Below, piece after piece: positions 33,741-44,841 of a DNA stretch of 64,000 nucleotides. Below the pieces are notes generated by a model. The model saw only the letters and a program-made list of their open reading frames with translations. It was not told the origin of the DNA and did not search any database. The stretch is taken from contig JAZHRO010000073.1 of the NCBI GenBank assembly GCA_037157565.1, positions 12,344,501 to 12,408,500 on the forward strand, in the 5' to 3' direction. This stretch comes from Thalassia testudinum (taxonomy: Eukaryota > Streptophyta > Magnoliopsida > Alismatales > Hydrocharitaceae). Numbering within the stretch: position 1 is the stretch's first letter; every line of letters begins with the position of its first letter. The position numbers were made by a program, and so were the translations under genes.

Positions 33741-33745
33741 CCTAT
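33741..33745 (+). repeat. Left target duplication of C (CCTAT)
   Basis: CCTAT, repeated exactly at 57372-57376 after the terminal ACAAACA of the 3' LTR. Five bases is the usual length for plant LTR retrotransposons. Confidence 0.9.
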
Positions 33746-36092
33746 TGATTACGCATCAATCATAGGACTTAATTGACCTAAATTAGGCTAAGACTTAGCA
33801 TAAGTTTGGATAATTCATGCATGCATAAGCATTATTAGCACCTTTACTGCTTTCTTTTAGCTATGCATAAACTAATGCTATAATGTACTGATTAGGTGCA
33901 TTATGTCAATTGCAGGTAATAAGCTTATCAAAAGCTAGATCTCAAGCTGGATTTAAAGCTGGATCTGAAGAATAAAGAATAATTGGTGTTGCAGCAGAGC
34001 TGGAGTGGAAGACCTAGATTAGATGTAGTAGATAATAATGTAAGGGAGTTAAGGTATGCTATTCTATTAAGTAGAAATAAAGCAGTAAAATATGAAGAAC
34101 TTAGGACCATCCTAGACTTAGGATAGCCTAGAAGCTTCCCCAAGCCTTAGCCACACTTAGATTAGGTCACCGCACCCTAGGAAACCTTAAAACCCTAATT
34201 CCAACCTCTATCTAGATGTCCAGATAAGTTATAGGACGTCTAGAACCCTTAGCCAACTCCCACACACCTTAAACCCACTTCTACAGTGTTATTGGACGTC
34301 CAGACACTTGGTCAGACGTCCAATTTCTGCAGAATAGCCAAGATAGACCTAGAATCCCTCCTGACTCTGATTGGACATCCAGACAACAAGTCTAGACCTC
34401 TGATTTTTCACTATAAGATGTCTGACACTTTTATTAGAGGTCTGGAACTGCTCTCTAGTTCCTGTTTTGAGATTCGAGCCTTGATCTTGGATCTCTAGGT
34501 CCCTAAACCTAATTCCAACCCCATAGGAACCTAAATTATGGTGCCCTAACCCTAGTACATCACCTCTAGACCTCCCTAAGGACCTAATTAGGTCCTCACT
34601 AAACCTAATTGACTTGGATCTTAGTCAATTCCATCAGCCTATTCAATTGGACTCATTGAGACCAATTAAGCCCTGATCTCAGCACACACTATCCAATTGG
34701 ACACAGTGAGAGTCCAATTGACCTAGACTTGACTTAATTGAGTTATTTTACTCTCAATTAAGTTTTTACACACCCAATTAAACTTGTATTAAGTTTAATT
34801 GCACTTTACCTTAGTGAATTAGGGTTTACAGCCCTAATTTGAGACCTACCTTGACCTAAACCCACTAGAACCTAACCTAATCAACCTAGCCATGTAAGTT
34901 TCAACCCACACACACCCACACACACCATCCACACAAAAATACCTAGCCTAGAGTGCTCTAGAACTCTCTACCATGTGTTGTTGCCTTGGTTGCATAAATT
35001 AGCAACCTAGAGCCATTCAATTTTTAGATCTATATTTGGTGGATCTAAAAACCACCTTCCGTCCTCTCTCTCTCACTCTCCCATGAGCTCCCACCATAGG
35101 CCTCTCTAGAGAATTCCATAGTTCTCTAAAGAGCTTCCTTTAGGTCTATAAAACGACCTAAGGGTTGGCCATTTGCACCCATCCCATTCTTGGCACTCAT
35201 TCACACTTAGGTTACCTACCTTCACATCCATTCCACCTCCACGAGTTGTACACCATGGCTGCCACCATCTCCACGCCAGGATGTTGGGTCATCTCCCCAA
35301 CATCTCTCTAAGGGCCAGCCTAAGCACCATTGGTTGCCCCTCCTCCTCTCAACCACTCAAAGGCCATCGGAGCCCACCTCCGAATGCCCTTAGTTTTTGC
35401 TAGATTAGTAGCTAGTTCTTCATATTTACATGCTTTCATTTACTGCTTAGTAGTGTAGCTCTTATTCTCCCCCAATGATGCATGCAAAATCCCCCCATAG
35501 ATTCCTGTATGTGATCATTTTCTGTTAGCTAGATTTGTATTTTCAAGCTTTCCTTTATAAGCTTTCCTCTAAATTCCTGTTGCAAACACCTTCCTGAATG
35601 AATGAATGAAAGATATATTTTTTATATACATATCTCTGTGTTGAAATCACCATGAGCTTATTTATTGCAATCTATTTCATGTTATTCACGTTGCCTGCTC
35701 TTCATTTTTATATATTGCAACCAGCATGTCGGTTCTAGAAAATATTGAAGATTTAACTATCAATGCATTTTCTGTAAACAACCACCACATAACTAGAATT
35801 GTGAGTACCGAAACTCATACTTTCACCTTCGTTACCTATCTAACACATGCTCATGTAATCAGAGTTCACAATAGAAGTGGCAAAACTTTAGTCCGAAGAT
35901 TGGAAATCGGTGTGCGATTCTAAACATGTAGAGAGATGAAAGATCGATTTTAGATTTGCATAACGCCTCCCAGAGACGAATGACTGGGACTCAAAGTCTC
36001 ATTATCTTTTTATAAATATTTTTGTTTGATCGTATTGCGCACTATACTACAACGTATTTTCCTATCAAAACGTGCTTTACGAGTGACAAACA
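33746..36092 (+). mobile_element. 5' LTR of element C
   Basis: TGATT...AATCA start, ACAAACA end. GACGTC motifs near 34220-34320. An AATT-rich stretch (13 AATT in 34586-34838). TATAAAA at 35147-35153. A short open stretch at 35726-35923 recurs at 57003-57202 in the 3' LTR but has no known domain. U5 has GCACTATACTACAACG at about 36040 and a CGTATTTT...AAAACG hairpin just before the end. Confidence 0.9.
35147..35153 (+). promoter_or_regulatory. TATA box of C 5' LTR
   Basis: TATAAAA in GGTCTATAAAACGACC, about 1.4 kb into the LTR. The counterpart is TATAAAAGG at 51454-51462 in the 3' LTR. Confidence 0.7.
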
Positions 36093-36094
36093 AA

Positions 36095-36112
36095 TGGTGC
36101 CGTTGTCGGGGA
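36095..36112 (+). promoter_or_regulatory. Primer-binding site, tRNA-Asp type
   Basis: TGGTGCCGTTGTCGGGGA, two bases after the LTR. It differs from the M copy (61965-61982, TGGCGCCGTTGTCGGGGA) by one C-to-T change at a CpG. Athila elements typically prime minus-strand synthesis from tRNA-Asp. Confidence 0.88.
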
Positions 36113-37531
36113 GGCAACGCCATTTTTTTTTATTTCTATTTTTTGAACTATCACTGACAAATCTTCCTTTACTTTGTTTTTGGATGTGTAGGACAATACA
36201 GGAAAAATAGGATCTGCTCACACAACGAGCGTGGAAAAGATTTCCAAGTGTACATCACACCTTCTTTAGGCTAGGTTTTTTTCATGAACCTTAGGTTAGA
36301 TTTCTTCTAGGAAGTTCACAAAAAAAAAAGCTTATTCATTCTCGTGAAAAAAAAATGAGAAAAAAAATCAAGAAAAAAAAAGCTAGGTGGTTAGATTAGG
36401 TTTCTTTTTGAATCCTAGGTTAGTTTGGAAAAGCAAAAAAAATTTTTTTTGAAAATCCTTTTTGAAAAAAGTTTTTTTTAAAAGAAAACAAAATAATATA
36501 TTTTTGGTGGAAAGTTTGAATTTCAAACTCAAACACTTTTTAAAAGATTCTCCACCATTCTCTGATTTTCGATCAGATTTCAAAGTCTGTTTTAAAAATT
36601 CGATTGCTAAAAACTAGTGAACAAAAAAATCTGAAATTTGGGTTATACCTTAATTTTTAAGCAATATTTTAAACAGAACTATTTTTTAGAAAAATTCTAA
36701 GTAGAAAATTTTTAAAAATTCGCGAAGTGTAAGGGAGTCAGACTGACCTGGATTTGAGATTTCTCAAAATTCAGAAAGCAATTTTGAGCAATCCACGAAT
36801 CTATTTTGACTAAAAATGGTGGGGTTTGAAAGCTAATCTCGTCGGCTTTATTTTTCATATTTTTCTCAAATTTTTGAAAGTCATTTAATACTACTTCAAA
36901 GTGAAAAATTGATCAGGGGTCAAAAATTCCACATCTGATCCCCTGACAATAAAAAATCTCTATAAATTTAGTAGAAATAGTAAAAATTACAAAAAAATAT
37001 TCTCTAAAAAGATAATTAACGAAAAGAATCTACTTGCCAATTTTCAAGTTAATTGGATACCAATTTTTTTCAGAGAACTATTTTTATTTTTGTGGTCTGC
37101 TGAAGAAGAAAAAAAAATAAAAGAACAAAAAAACCCTAGAATTGCATGAACCCTAGGTTACATCTTTAGGGTTACAATCTAGAGACCACATTGGGCTAAC
37201 CTAGACTTAGTCAAGTCTAGTGCTTAGGCAGTGAGTTTGGTCACCTTGTGAGCCACTCACCAAAAAGCCCCAACTGAAGAAAAATGGGCTAAAATCCATT
37301 CTAAAATACGAAATCAACCTGAATTCGTTATCGTACTACTGGGTGCTTTCAACCTCTTGGATGGGTTAGCTGAGAGGCGGGATTCACTTTTAGTTGGTTG
37401 TACGACAAATTTTTCTTCAAGAATTAGAACTTAAAATGAAAAATCTGGTCACAAGATCATAAGGACTATCTGATTGATAGGGCCTTAGCCTTGTCTGGCT
37501 TGGCTACACCAACCCAGGGGTCGGGTGGTGT
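36113..37531 (+). other. Leader of element C
   Basis: 1.4 kb, AT-rich, with homopolymer A and T runs (36120-36130, 36320-36480) and no convincing ORF. The stretch near 36790-36960 matches the complement of 61370-61480 in element M, so it is a shared untranslated leader. Confidence 0.7.
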
Positions 37532-39605
37532 ATGCAAGGACGGAGGTCGCTTAGACCTCAACTGGTTGGACCTTGGGAGCCACTCCCAAGGAGGCGAGTC
37601 ACCTCGCCAGGACCATCTTCTCCCCCCACTTCTACTCCCATAGCCGCAATGGCTAATCCTGGACCTAGACCTAGACCGGGTCAGGACATTAATAATCTAG
37701 ACTTGATGGCTCGTCTGGAAGCCCGAGTGGTTGAATATGAGAAGTGGCATTGACAGAGCATGGACCGCATTTTGACGGCGCTTGACAAAATGCAGCATCC
37801 ACCATGAGGAGAACAACTATGGGATTTCTATGATCCAGCCGCATTGATCGTCGCACCCTTCGTCAGGATTCCCGCAGGCAGAGACACATTTGAGCTCAAG
37901 CCCAATGTGATTGGTTTGATTAGCACTTACTTTTATGGAAACTCAAGTGAAGATCCATTCCAGCTCCTAGAGGACCTAAGTCGACTCACAGAAATGATTC
38001 GACCCAGGAATATTGATCTTGGGATTATTCTAATGAAGCTTTTCCCATTTTCTCTGAGGGACAAAGCTTCATACTGGTTCAAGACCATTAGGAAGCCAAT
38101 TGGAACCTGGCCAGAATTACGATGTGAATTCCTGCAAAAGTTCTTCCCAATCGGTCGAACAAATGCGATGAGGCGTGCAATCACGACTTTCTCCCAAGGA
38201 GCTGGGGAGAAGTTGCTTGAAGTCTGGGATCGATTTCACGACCTTCTCCAGAAATGCTCACACCATGGCATACCCAAATGGCACCTAGCTCAGATCTTTT
38301 ACCATGGGTTGGATGACACACATCGGTATCTGGCCGATGCATCTAGTGGCGGGAATTTCCTCGCAAAAGATGAGAACAACGCATTTGAGTTGTTCGAATC
38401 TTTGGCAGAGAACTCGATGAATACCATGTCCATGAACCAGTTCCAACGGTCTGGTCAGCAGCGGGTTGGTGTCCATGAGGCTCACATCGAGTCTATTTGA
38501 GCTGACATGGTTATCATTGTAAAGTAGCTTGATAGAATAAACCTAATTGAGAAAAAGATTGACCAAATTAGTCAAGGTCAATCTCTGCCGCTCCAAGACC
38601 CTTCCATGCACCTCGAGCCCCTCCTGCTTGAGTTAATCTACTAACTCGGGATGCATCTTCTCCTTATTTACGAGATCCTGCATATTAGGATCTCATAAAC
38701 AATCCCAAGCTGCACCATATGACCGGGGTTATGCACCACCCGCAGATTATAATACGTGTCCCCTTGATGGATATACGTCTCAGACGTCTTTGGCCTATGA
38801 GGACGTCAATGCTATTCAAGGATACGGGCGTAATAACCTGTATTCAGAGACGTACAACCCTTGTTGGCGCCAGCATCCGAACTTCTCTTGGTCTGGTAAC
38901 TCACAGAGACCACATCAAGATCCACACTACCAGACCAGGCAATACGGGATTGCGCAAAACACATCAAGGTAGCAGCCATTCCCATCTCAGTAGTAGCAAC
39001 CTCGTTCTATATACTAGCTGCTACACCAAGCTACCAGTCACCCTCCAAAGTAGGCTGACCCTTTGGAGGCACTGAAAGATGAGCTGCAAGAATCGATGAG
39101 GAAATCTACATAGGATAGCTTGCAAATAATGAAGGCGATGGCTGACCAGATACAGACTATACATAACACGCAAAACTAGCTGTTGTAGGAGCATAGGACT
39201 CAAAGTGCCTTGCCCTCCCAACCCTTCCCTAACCCTCGGTATGTGCAGAACCAAGGTGCCCCGCCTAGGTTTTAGGCACCACAGGGACAGGCACATGCCA
39301 TATTATAGGTGCCTCCTGCACCACCTGGTTATGCTCAAGGCTAGCCGCCTTTGATGCAGAACCCCGCATACTCTGCCCCTTCCACTCCCCCACCACCTCA
39401 TGGACAGCAAGCCGATGCAAATGCTGTCTCTTTGAGGAGCGGAAGGAAGACATTCTACTCACCACATAGGCAGGTGGGTCCTGATTTTTCTCACCCTTCA
39501 CTGCAGGTGGGTTTAACTCCATCTCAGAAGCCACCTACGATAGACAAGGGTAAGGGGCCACTTGACCCTGAGATTCCTGTCCCTTTTCCTGAGGCTCTGT
39601 CATGA
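37532..39605 (+). pseudogene. Element C gag
   Basis: Frame 2 starts near 37532 (Pro/Arg-rich N-terminus) with TGA stops near 37752 and 37806. 37844-38500 is open for 218 codons and carries the Athila gag core: a NSSEDPFQLLEDLSRL block, LFPFSLRDKASYWF (about 38038-38080), TWPELRCEFLQKFFP (about 38108-38150), CSHHGIPKWHLAQIFYHGL (about 38257-38312) and DASSGGNFLAKD. Beyond 38500 many TAG/TGA stops appear. The YNPCWRQHPNFSW motif is near 38850-38890 in another frame. A C-terminal IPVPFPEALS block ends at 39605. Family role: capsid. Better preserved than B gag in the core, worse in the tail. Confidence 0.88.
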
Positions 39606-40449
39606 AATGTAGTACGTAAGAAGGACACGCGGAATTTTGAGGACCTGAAGACAATGTTCAAGGAAGTACATATTTAGGTCCCCCTCCTCGAGGCAATTGA
39701 TCACATCCCCGCTGTCGCTAGATTCTTCAAGGACTATTGTACCCTGAAGCGACAGCCAAGAATTAGATGACAGGCGGTACTGTCAAAAGAAGCTAGCGTT
39801 GTGATTCTAGCTTACTTGCCGCCCAAAAAGAAAGACCCTAGTACCCCACTCATATCCTACTTCTTGCAGGATTCTCCATTTGATCGGGCCCTTCTGGATC
39901 TAGGTTCGTCCATCAACCTAACTCCCACTCCCGTATTTGATCGATTTTGATTTGGGGAGTTAAAGCCTACCTCTGTCACGATTCAACTGGCTGATAGATC
40001 AGTAAAAACACCAAGGGGGATGGTTGAGAATGTGATCGTAAAAGTCCGCGGATTCTGCTTTCCTGTAGACTTTTTCATTCTCAATATGGAGGTTCCTCCT
40101 AATCTCTGAGATGCACCAATCATTTTGGGTCTCCCATTTCTAGCGACAGCCCGAGAAAACATTGATTGTTTATCCGGGTGTATGGAGATAGCCTTAGGTA
40201 ATGAGCGACTTCGACTTGACATATTTAGGGCATCAAGGAATTTGACTGTGATCGCATAGAGGAGGATGGTGAAGATGATGATTCGGCATACTATGGTAAC
40301 ATTGGGCTCCTTTGTGACGACCCAATGTCTCATTCATTTGCACTATCAGGGTTCTTGGACCTCGATCCACATGGGACTGAGACCACTGCACTGCACATAT
40401 CTCCCTAAGGGTCTGATTGTTGTTGAAGCTACGAGTTACTACGCTAACA
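39606..40449 (+). pseudogene. Element C protease region
   Basis: A HIPAVARFFKD-like stretch (near 39700-39735) leads to VILAYLPPKKKDPS and the active-site motif LLDLGSSINLTP (about 39890-39925). LADRSVKTP, VIVKVRGFCFP and PIILGLPFLATA (about 40110-40145) follow. Stops occur near 39677, 39767, 39948 and 40108. Past 40260 the frame shifts into an acidic linker (EEDGEDDDSAYYG). The reading is cut at 40450 by the solo LTR and resumes at about 44842. Confidence 0.8.
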
Positions 40450-43400
40450 TGTTTGGTTTTGAAAAACCTGTCGTCGTAGTATGAAAGCAAAGAACTCGTG
40501 TTCAACAAATAAAATTTATACCGGAATAGAAATCTAGGGTCGAACTCAAGGAGGCGAACGCTTGATTTAAAAATACGTGTTTGTTTTACTTGTCATGAAG
40601 TAGATTAATTGATTAGAAACTATCTATCTATTTATAATAAATAGAAGAGAGAGATAGAGAGAATGGGAGAGAGAGAGAATATTACAAACAAAAACCAAAA
40701 AGAGATGCAGAATGAACATGGAATTCATTATCAAATTGATTATTCGTTAAACTACTCATTACGACAAGAAAGCAGGAAAATGATTACACTATAAAGTAGT
40801 AAATCTACTCTAGAAAGCAGTAAAAGAATGGGGAGAGAGATATCTGTTGTCAACCGTTTCGTGCGGATTTAAAGCGTATTATGTTGTAGTATAACCGACA
40901 AAACGTTCGAACAAATACAAAGTTTTATTACTCGAAGACCGGAGTATCCGAGGTCGAACACAGGGAGCAAATGGAACTTACCACTAAATCAAAATGTAAT
41001 TGAACACTCTAATTTACTCAAAATATCAATTCAGGTATGAATGTATGCGATTAAAAGGAGTTAGGGCAAAAAAATATGAAATTGGACGTCTGATCTTGTG
41101 ATCAGACGTCTTAAAAGCATTTTCCCTTCTTGATTTTCTTCTTCTTTCTATGCCTTGGCGAAGTCGCTCTTTCCTTCTTCTTTGCTTCTTACTCTCCTCT
41201 TCTGTGGTCTTGCCTTGCTTCTCTCTTCTCTGTTTTTCCTGCTTCTCGTGCGAAGGCTTCTTTCTTTCTTCTTTCTTCTCTTCTTCGCCTTGCCTTTCCT
41301 TCTTCTTCTTCTGTAGCGGCCAAGTCCTTCTCCTGCGTTCAGCCTGCCTGCACAGGAGCAAAACCTAACCCTTCTCCCTCTACCCGCGCGTCTCTCTCTC
41401 TCAAGCAATTCACTCAGAGCTGCTCTCCCAGAGCCACAGGCATTAATCGGGTCGGATCGTACCCGGGACCAGGCGCACCTGAAGGTGGTGTGATGCGCGA
41501 GGAGTGCGTAGGTCTAGGTCGGGTCGGATCCGTCAGATCCGCGTGGTCAAGCCGCGGAAGAGACGGGTGGGGTTGGTGAGGGACCTCACCCCTGTACTTA
41601 CTGAGGCGATAAAGCTATATCACAAAAACTCTTTATACCATACCTGTGCCTTGAGATTCCACGATGTGGGACTAAACGTGCCGCCCTTCCTTTGCGCGCG
41701 CCCGCAGACTCTCGTGTGCAATTGCCCACGCTGAAGGCCCTGCTGGTGCTCCTCGCTGAACTCAGTCACCTCGCGATACTTGCGAGAGTCTGCTGCACCT
41801 GCCGCCTGGGAAGCCTGACGCCTGCTGCTGCTCCAAGCTTCCTGCTGCTTCGACTGTTAATGGTAGCCGGGGCGTTCACCTGAGATTCCACAGAACGGCC
41901 TATTGGCCCAATCAGAATAGCTGGAAACCTTCGCCGTAGCACGGCGAAGGCGGTGGGTGATGCTGCAGGTTGCCGGTCGGCCTAGGCGTGCGTGCCTAGG
42001 TCAACCTGTGGCCGGAGATGGTGGGTTGTTCGGGGGGTGGTTATGGAGGTCTGGAGTGGCAGTTGTGGGGTGGAGCGAGTTCCTGGTGGTGAGGCGGAGC
42101 TCCCGAGGTGGTTGGTGAGCCGTGTGGAGTGGCGGAGTGGTGTGGGCGGCTCGCCGGAGTTCGGTCGGTGATGTGGAAGATGAGGGTGGTCAGCGTCGGT
42201 CGAGGGGTAATCAGATGAGATAACAGGGGGAAAAGAGAGAGGATAGGATGGAGAGGAGTTCTAACCTAATTGTAAGGACGAAAGGGGACGGAAGGTGGAC
42301 AACAGTACCTGCTGTCGCCGGAGAAGATGACGCCCAGTGGGGGAGAACGGCGGCGACGACGGGGCTGAGGCGGCGTGCGCTGGTACTGCGCGACGCGGAG
42401 GGAGGTCAGGAAGCTAACTCTGCCACTGGTTTTGTGGCAGAGCGAAGAGGGAGGGGAGGGGGGCTCGCCGGAGCTAGCTGGGACATTTGGCCGGGCAGGA
42501 GGAGAGGAATTGAAGGGGGAAACTCGGCCAAATCAAGCTCAGCCTCTTCGGCCGGAGTTGTGGGTTCTTATATAGGCGCTGGACTTGGTGTGCAGGGCGT
42601 GAAGGGCACGTAATTTCCTGAGGTTGGTCGCCGGAGATGGAAAGGAGTTAGGATACCCAAATCTCTCGTGTGTTCGCACGAGAGATTGGGTTCACACCAG
42701 GGATCGATATCGGTCTTAAATGGAAGGCAATTCTTCAGAGAATTCTCCTTCCATTTCTGGGAGGGAATCTCTGAGGGATTAGAGAGAAATCCCTCTCCGA
42801 ACCTTGCCGGAGCTCGGTTCTGCCCTAGCAATGGCGGCAGGACCGGTTTGCAAAGGAGGCGAAGAACCTAGGGGGTTCTCTGCAATGGTATTCAAAAGAT
42901 AGGGACCAATTTGTGATTTGGGTGTACTAAATTGCAAAGTAGGTCAAGATGACCTCTCCTTAGGTCCAAATTTTGGTATAAACCTAATTTGGACCTAAGG
43001 AATCCAATGGAGAAGTTAGATTTCAGGTTTGACCTCGTTTGACTGGATATTTTGCGTAAAAACCCAAATTAGGTTAATTGAAGAGCTAGGACCCTAATCT
43101 AGGTCAAACTAGGTTCCAAAGGCCAAATTAAGTGTTCTAAACCCTAGAGTATGTTTTTCCATGATTTGTAGAGGGTTTACTTGCTTTTTGTTCTGACCGG
43201 AACCTTGTTAATTTAAGCGGGTCTGTTTTAGGGTTACCAAGTGTCTTTTAGTTCTTAGATTGCACATGAACCCATTTCTGATTGACTCAACCCACTTTTT
43301 ATCTCATTTAGACCATTTGACCTATGTTTTGCCTCTGAGAAATCCCGTTTATCTACTGCAATGGTAAAATTGCAGTTTTAACCTTTATTTCATGTTTTCT

Positions 43401-44841
43401 TCTCAGAGCACTTGTTCCTTCAGTTAGGCCTTCTTCTAGGTTATGTAGGAGCTTTTATCTTCTTTATTGGGTCAAAATGAGCTAGTTATGGCTCATGATG
43501 AGGCTCTCATCAATATCCTTCTCGACGGTCGCTTAGAGGACGAGCAGATGAAGGAGGACTAAGCGGGAAGAACGGGAACGAGGCAGCATGTCGTCGTCGT
43601 CGCGAGATCTGCTTCCGAAATAAGAGCAAAAATTTGACTTTATCTCGCGAGGAGCATCCCGGGTGTGGGACAAGCTTCTCCTAAGCTTTGGAGAGGTAGA
43701 CGAGAGAAGGAAGGGATGAAGATATCGTATGGAGGAGGTCTCCTTTTATTGTTGCAAGGAATGATGGAAATTTGGTCTTTTTAATCTCAAAACATTAAAT
43801 CAGGGGTCTTTAGTGATGGATAAAACTGTCGCTAAAGCCCCATCGTGGGCGACGTGCACTGCCTGTTTGCCTCCCTCTCATGAAACGTGCGCTCACGTCC
43901 TTCAATTCTCGGCCATTCGATCACGAGATCGAACAGCTGAGATGCACCCTCGCTCGCCTCCTCATTGCCGCTCGCCACATCTGATCTCACATGATGCGTG
44001 AGCGTGCACTAGCGCGTGGGCGCTATTGAGCGCCCGCAGCTACTCGATCGCGATATAGCTGTCGTGGAGCCCGCTCGCCTGTGCCCTAGCAGCCGCTTGC
44101 GAGGAATCGAATGCGCACCGCTGTGTCGCGTAAGCGCGTTCACCCGCTGCACTACAGCAGCACTTGTGCGCGAAGATGTTTTCATGCACACATGATCAAG
44201 ACCGTTAGATTGAGATCCAACGATCAAGGCGGCTCTTCAGGTGCTGCTTTAGAGGATGGGCGCACCAGTTGGGATGCAATCTTAACCGTTGGATCTTGAT
44301 CCAACAGCGGAGATTCGTGGGTGCTAATGGCTTCAGAAGTTGAGGGCGGTCGGTTGGGCGGCCGAGATGGTGCCATGTGGTGCCATCTTGGCCGTCCATC
44401 TTCTGGATGAAGTAGATGGTGCCACGGGTGTCGGATTGAGTCAATTTTTGCGTCGTTAGGCTGCGATTGTCGATATGAATCCATCCGTGCGGTCGGATTT
44501 GTCATTTGAAGTATGGATTCACACCATATTGGCCCTTGATCTTCTAGGGATCCCTGATCTCTATCTGATGCTACAAATGTCTGATTAGGGAGATCTTGGA
44601 GTCATTGAACTCCAATCATCGCCCTGATCAAATCTATACAGTTGGATCTTCGATCCGAAGCCCTGATGAAAATTTTGCCCTATCCCTGAACATAAAAGGA
44701 GATAATTAACCTCCATTTTATTCAAATGAATCTAAATACAAGATGATACATGTTATGCAATATTTATAATATGCAATGCAATTCTATGCTTAAGAATATG
44801 CATAAATAGACATTTTATGTAGTGTAAACATGTTTACATCA
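40450..44841 (-). mobile_element. B-family solo LTR in C pol, split by E
   Basis: Minus-oriented: its start is the complement of 44841 leftwards (TGATGTAAACATG, with a 16-bp TGTAAACATGTTTACA palindrome). Its end is at 40450 with TACTACGACGACA and a GGTTTT/AAAACC hairpin. Removing E (40845-43512 and one ATATC) leaves 1,719 bp, close to the 1.63 kb of 15411-17040. No internal region or second LTR is present, so it is solo, the usual product of LTR-LTR recombination. I see no matching target duplication (TAACA left, ACTGT right). Confidence 0.8.
40845..43512 (-). mobile_element. Solo LTR E nested in the B-family LTR
   Basis: TG...CA block of 2,668 bp flanked by ATATC (40840-40844, 43513-43517). 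In minus reading it starts TGATGAG, loop AGC, CTCATCA (7-bp stem) and ends with TACTACAACATAATACGC and CCG/CGG arms before GACAACA. It has a GACGTC pair (41082-41110), a pyrimidine tract on the plus strand (41110-41330), a GC-rich body with seven GCCGGAG motifs (42011-42812) and a minus-strand TATATAAG (complement at 42568-42575). Open stretches at 41130-41579 and 42248-42613 look compositional, not coding. LTR N (62665 on) is its relative in the opposite orientation. Confidence 0.85.

Larger units (their letters stand above)
32679..33745 (+). mobile_element. LTR of element J, first part
   Basis: Starts TGATAAA, loop TGCCAG, TTTATCA (7-bp stem, 32679-32698) directly after the polypurine tract. 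It is interrupted at 33746 by element C; 33741-33745 (CCTAT) is the left target duplication. It continues at 57377. Most of this half is an AGCT-rich array. Confidence 0.7.

Noticed and set aside
35726..35923. ORF repeated in both C LTRs (also 57003-57202)
   Set aside because: Repetition follows from LTR duplication; no domain or start context supports translation.
41130..41579. Plus-strand ORF of 149 codons in solo LTR E
   Set aside because: Low-complexity Ser/Phe/Leu reading of a pyrimidine tract, with equally long ORFs on the opposite strand. It is antisense to the LTR orientation.
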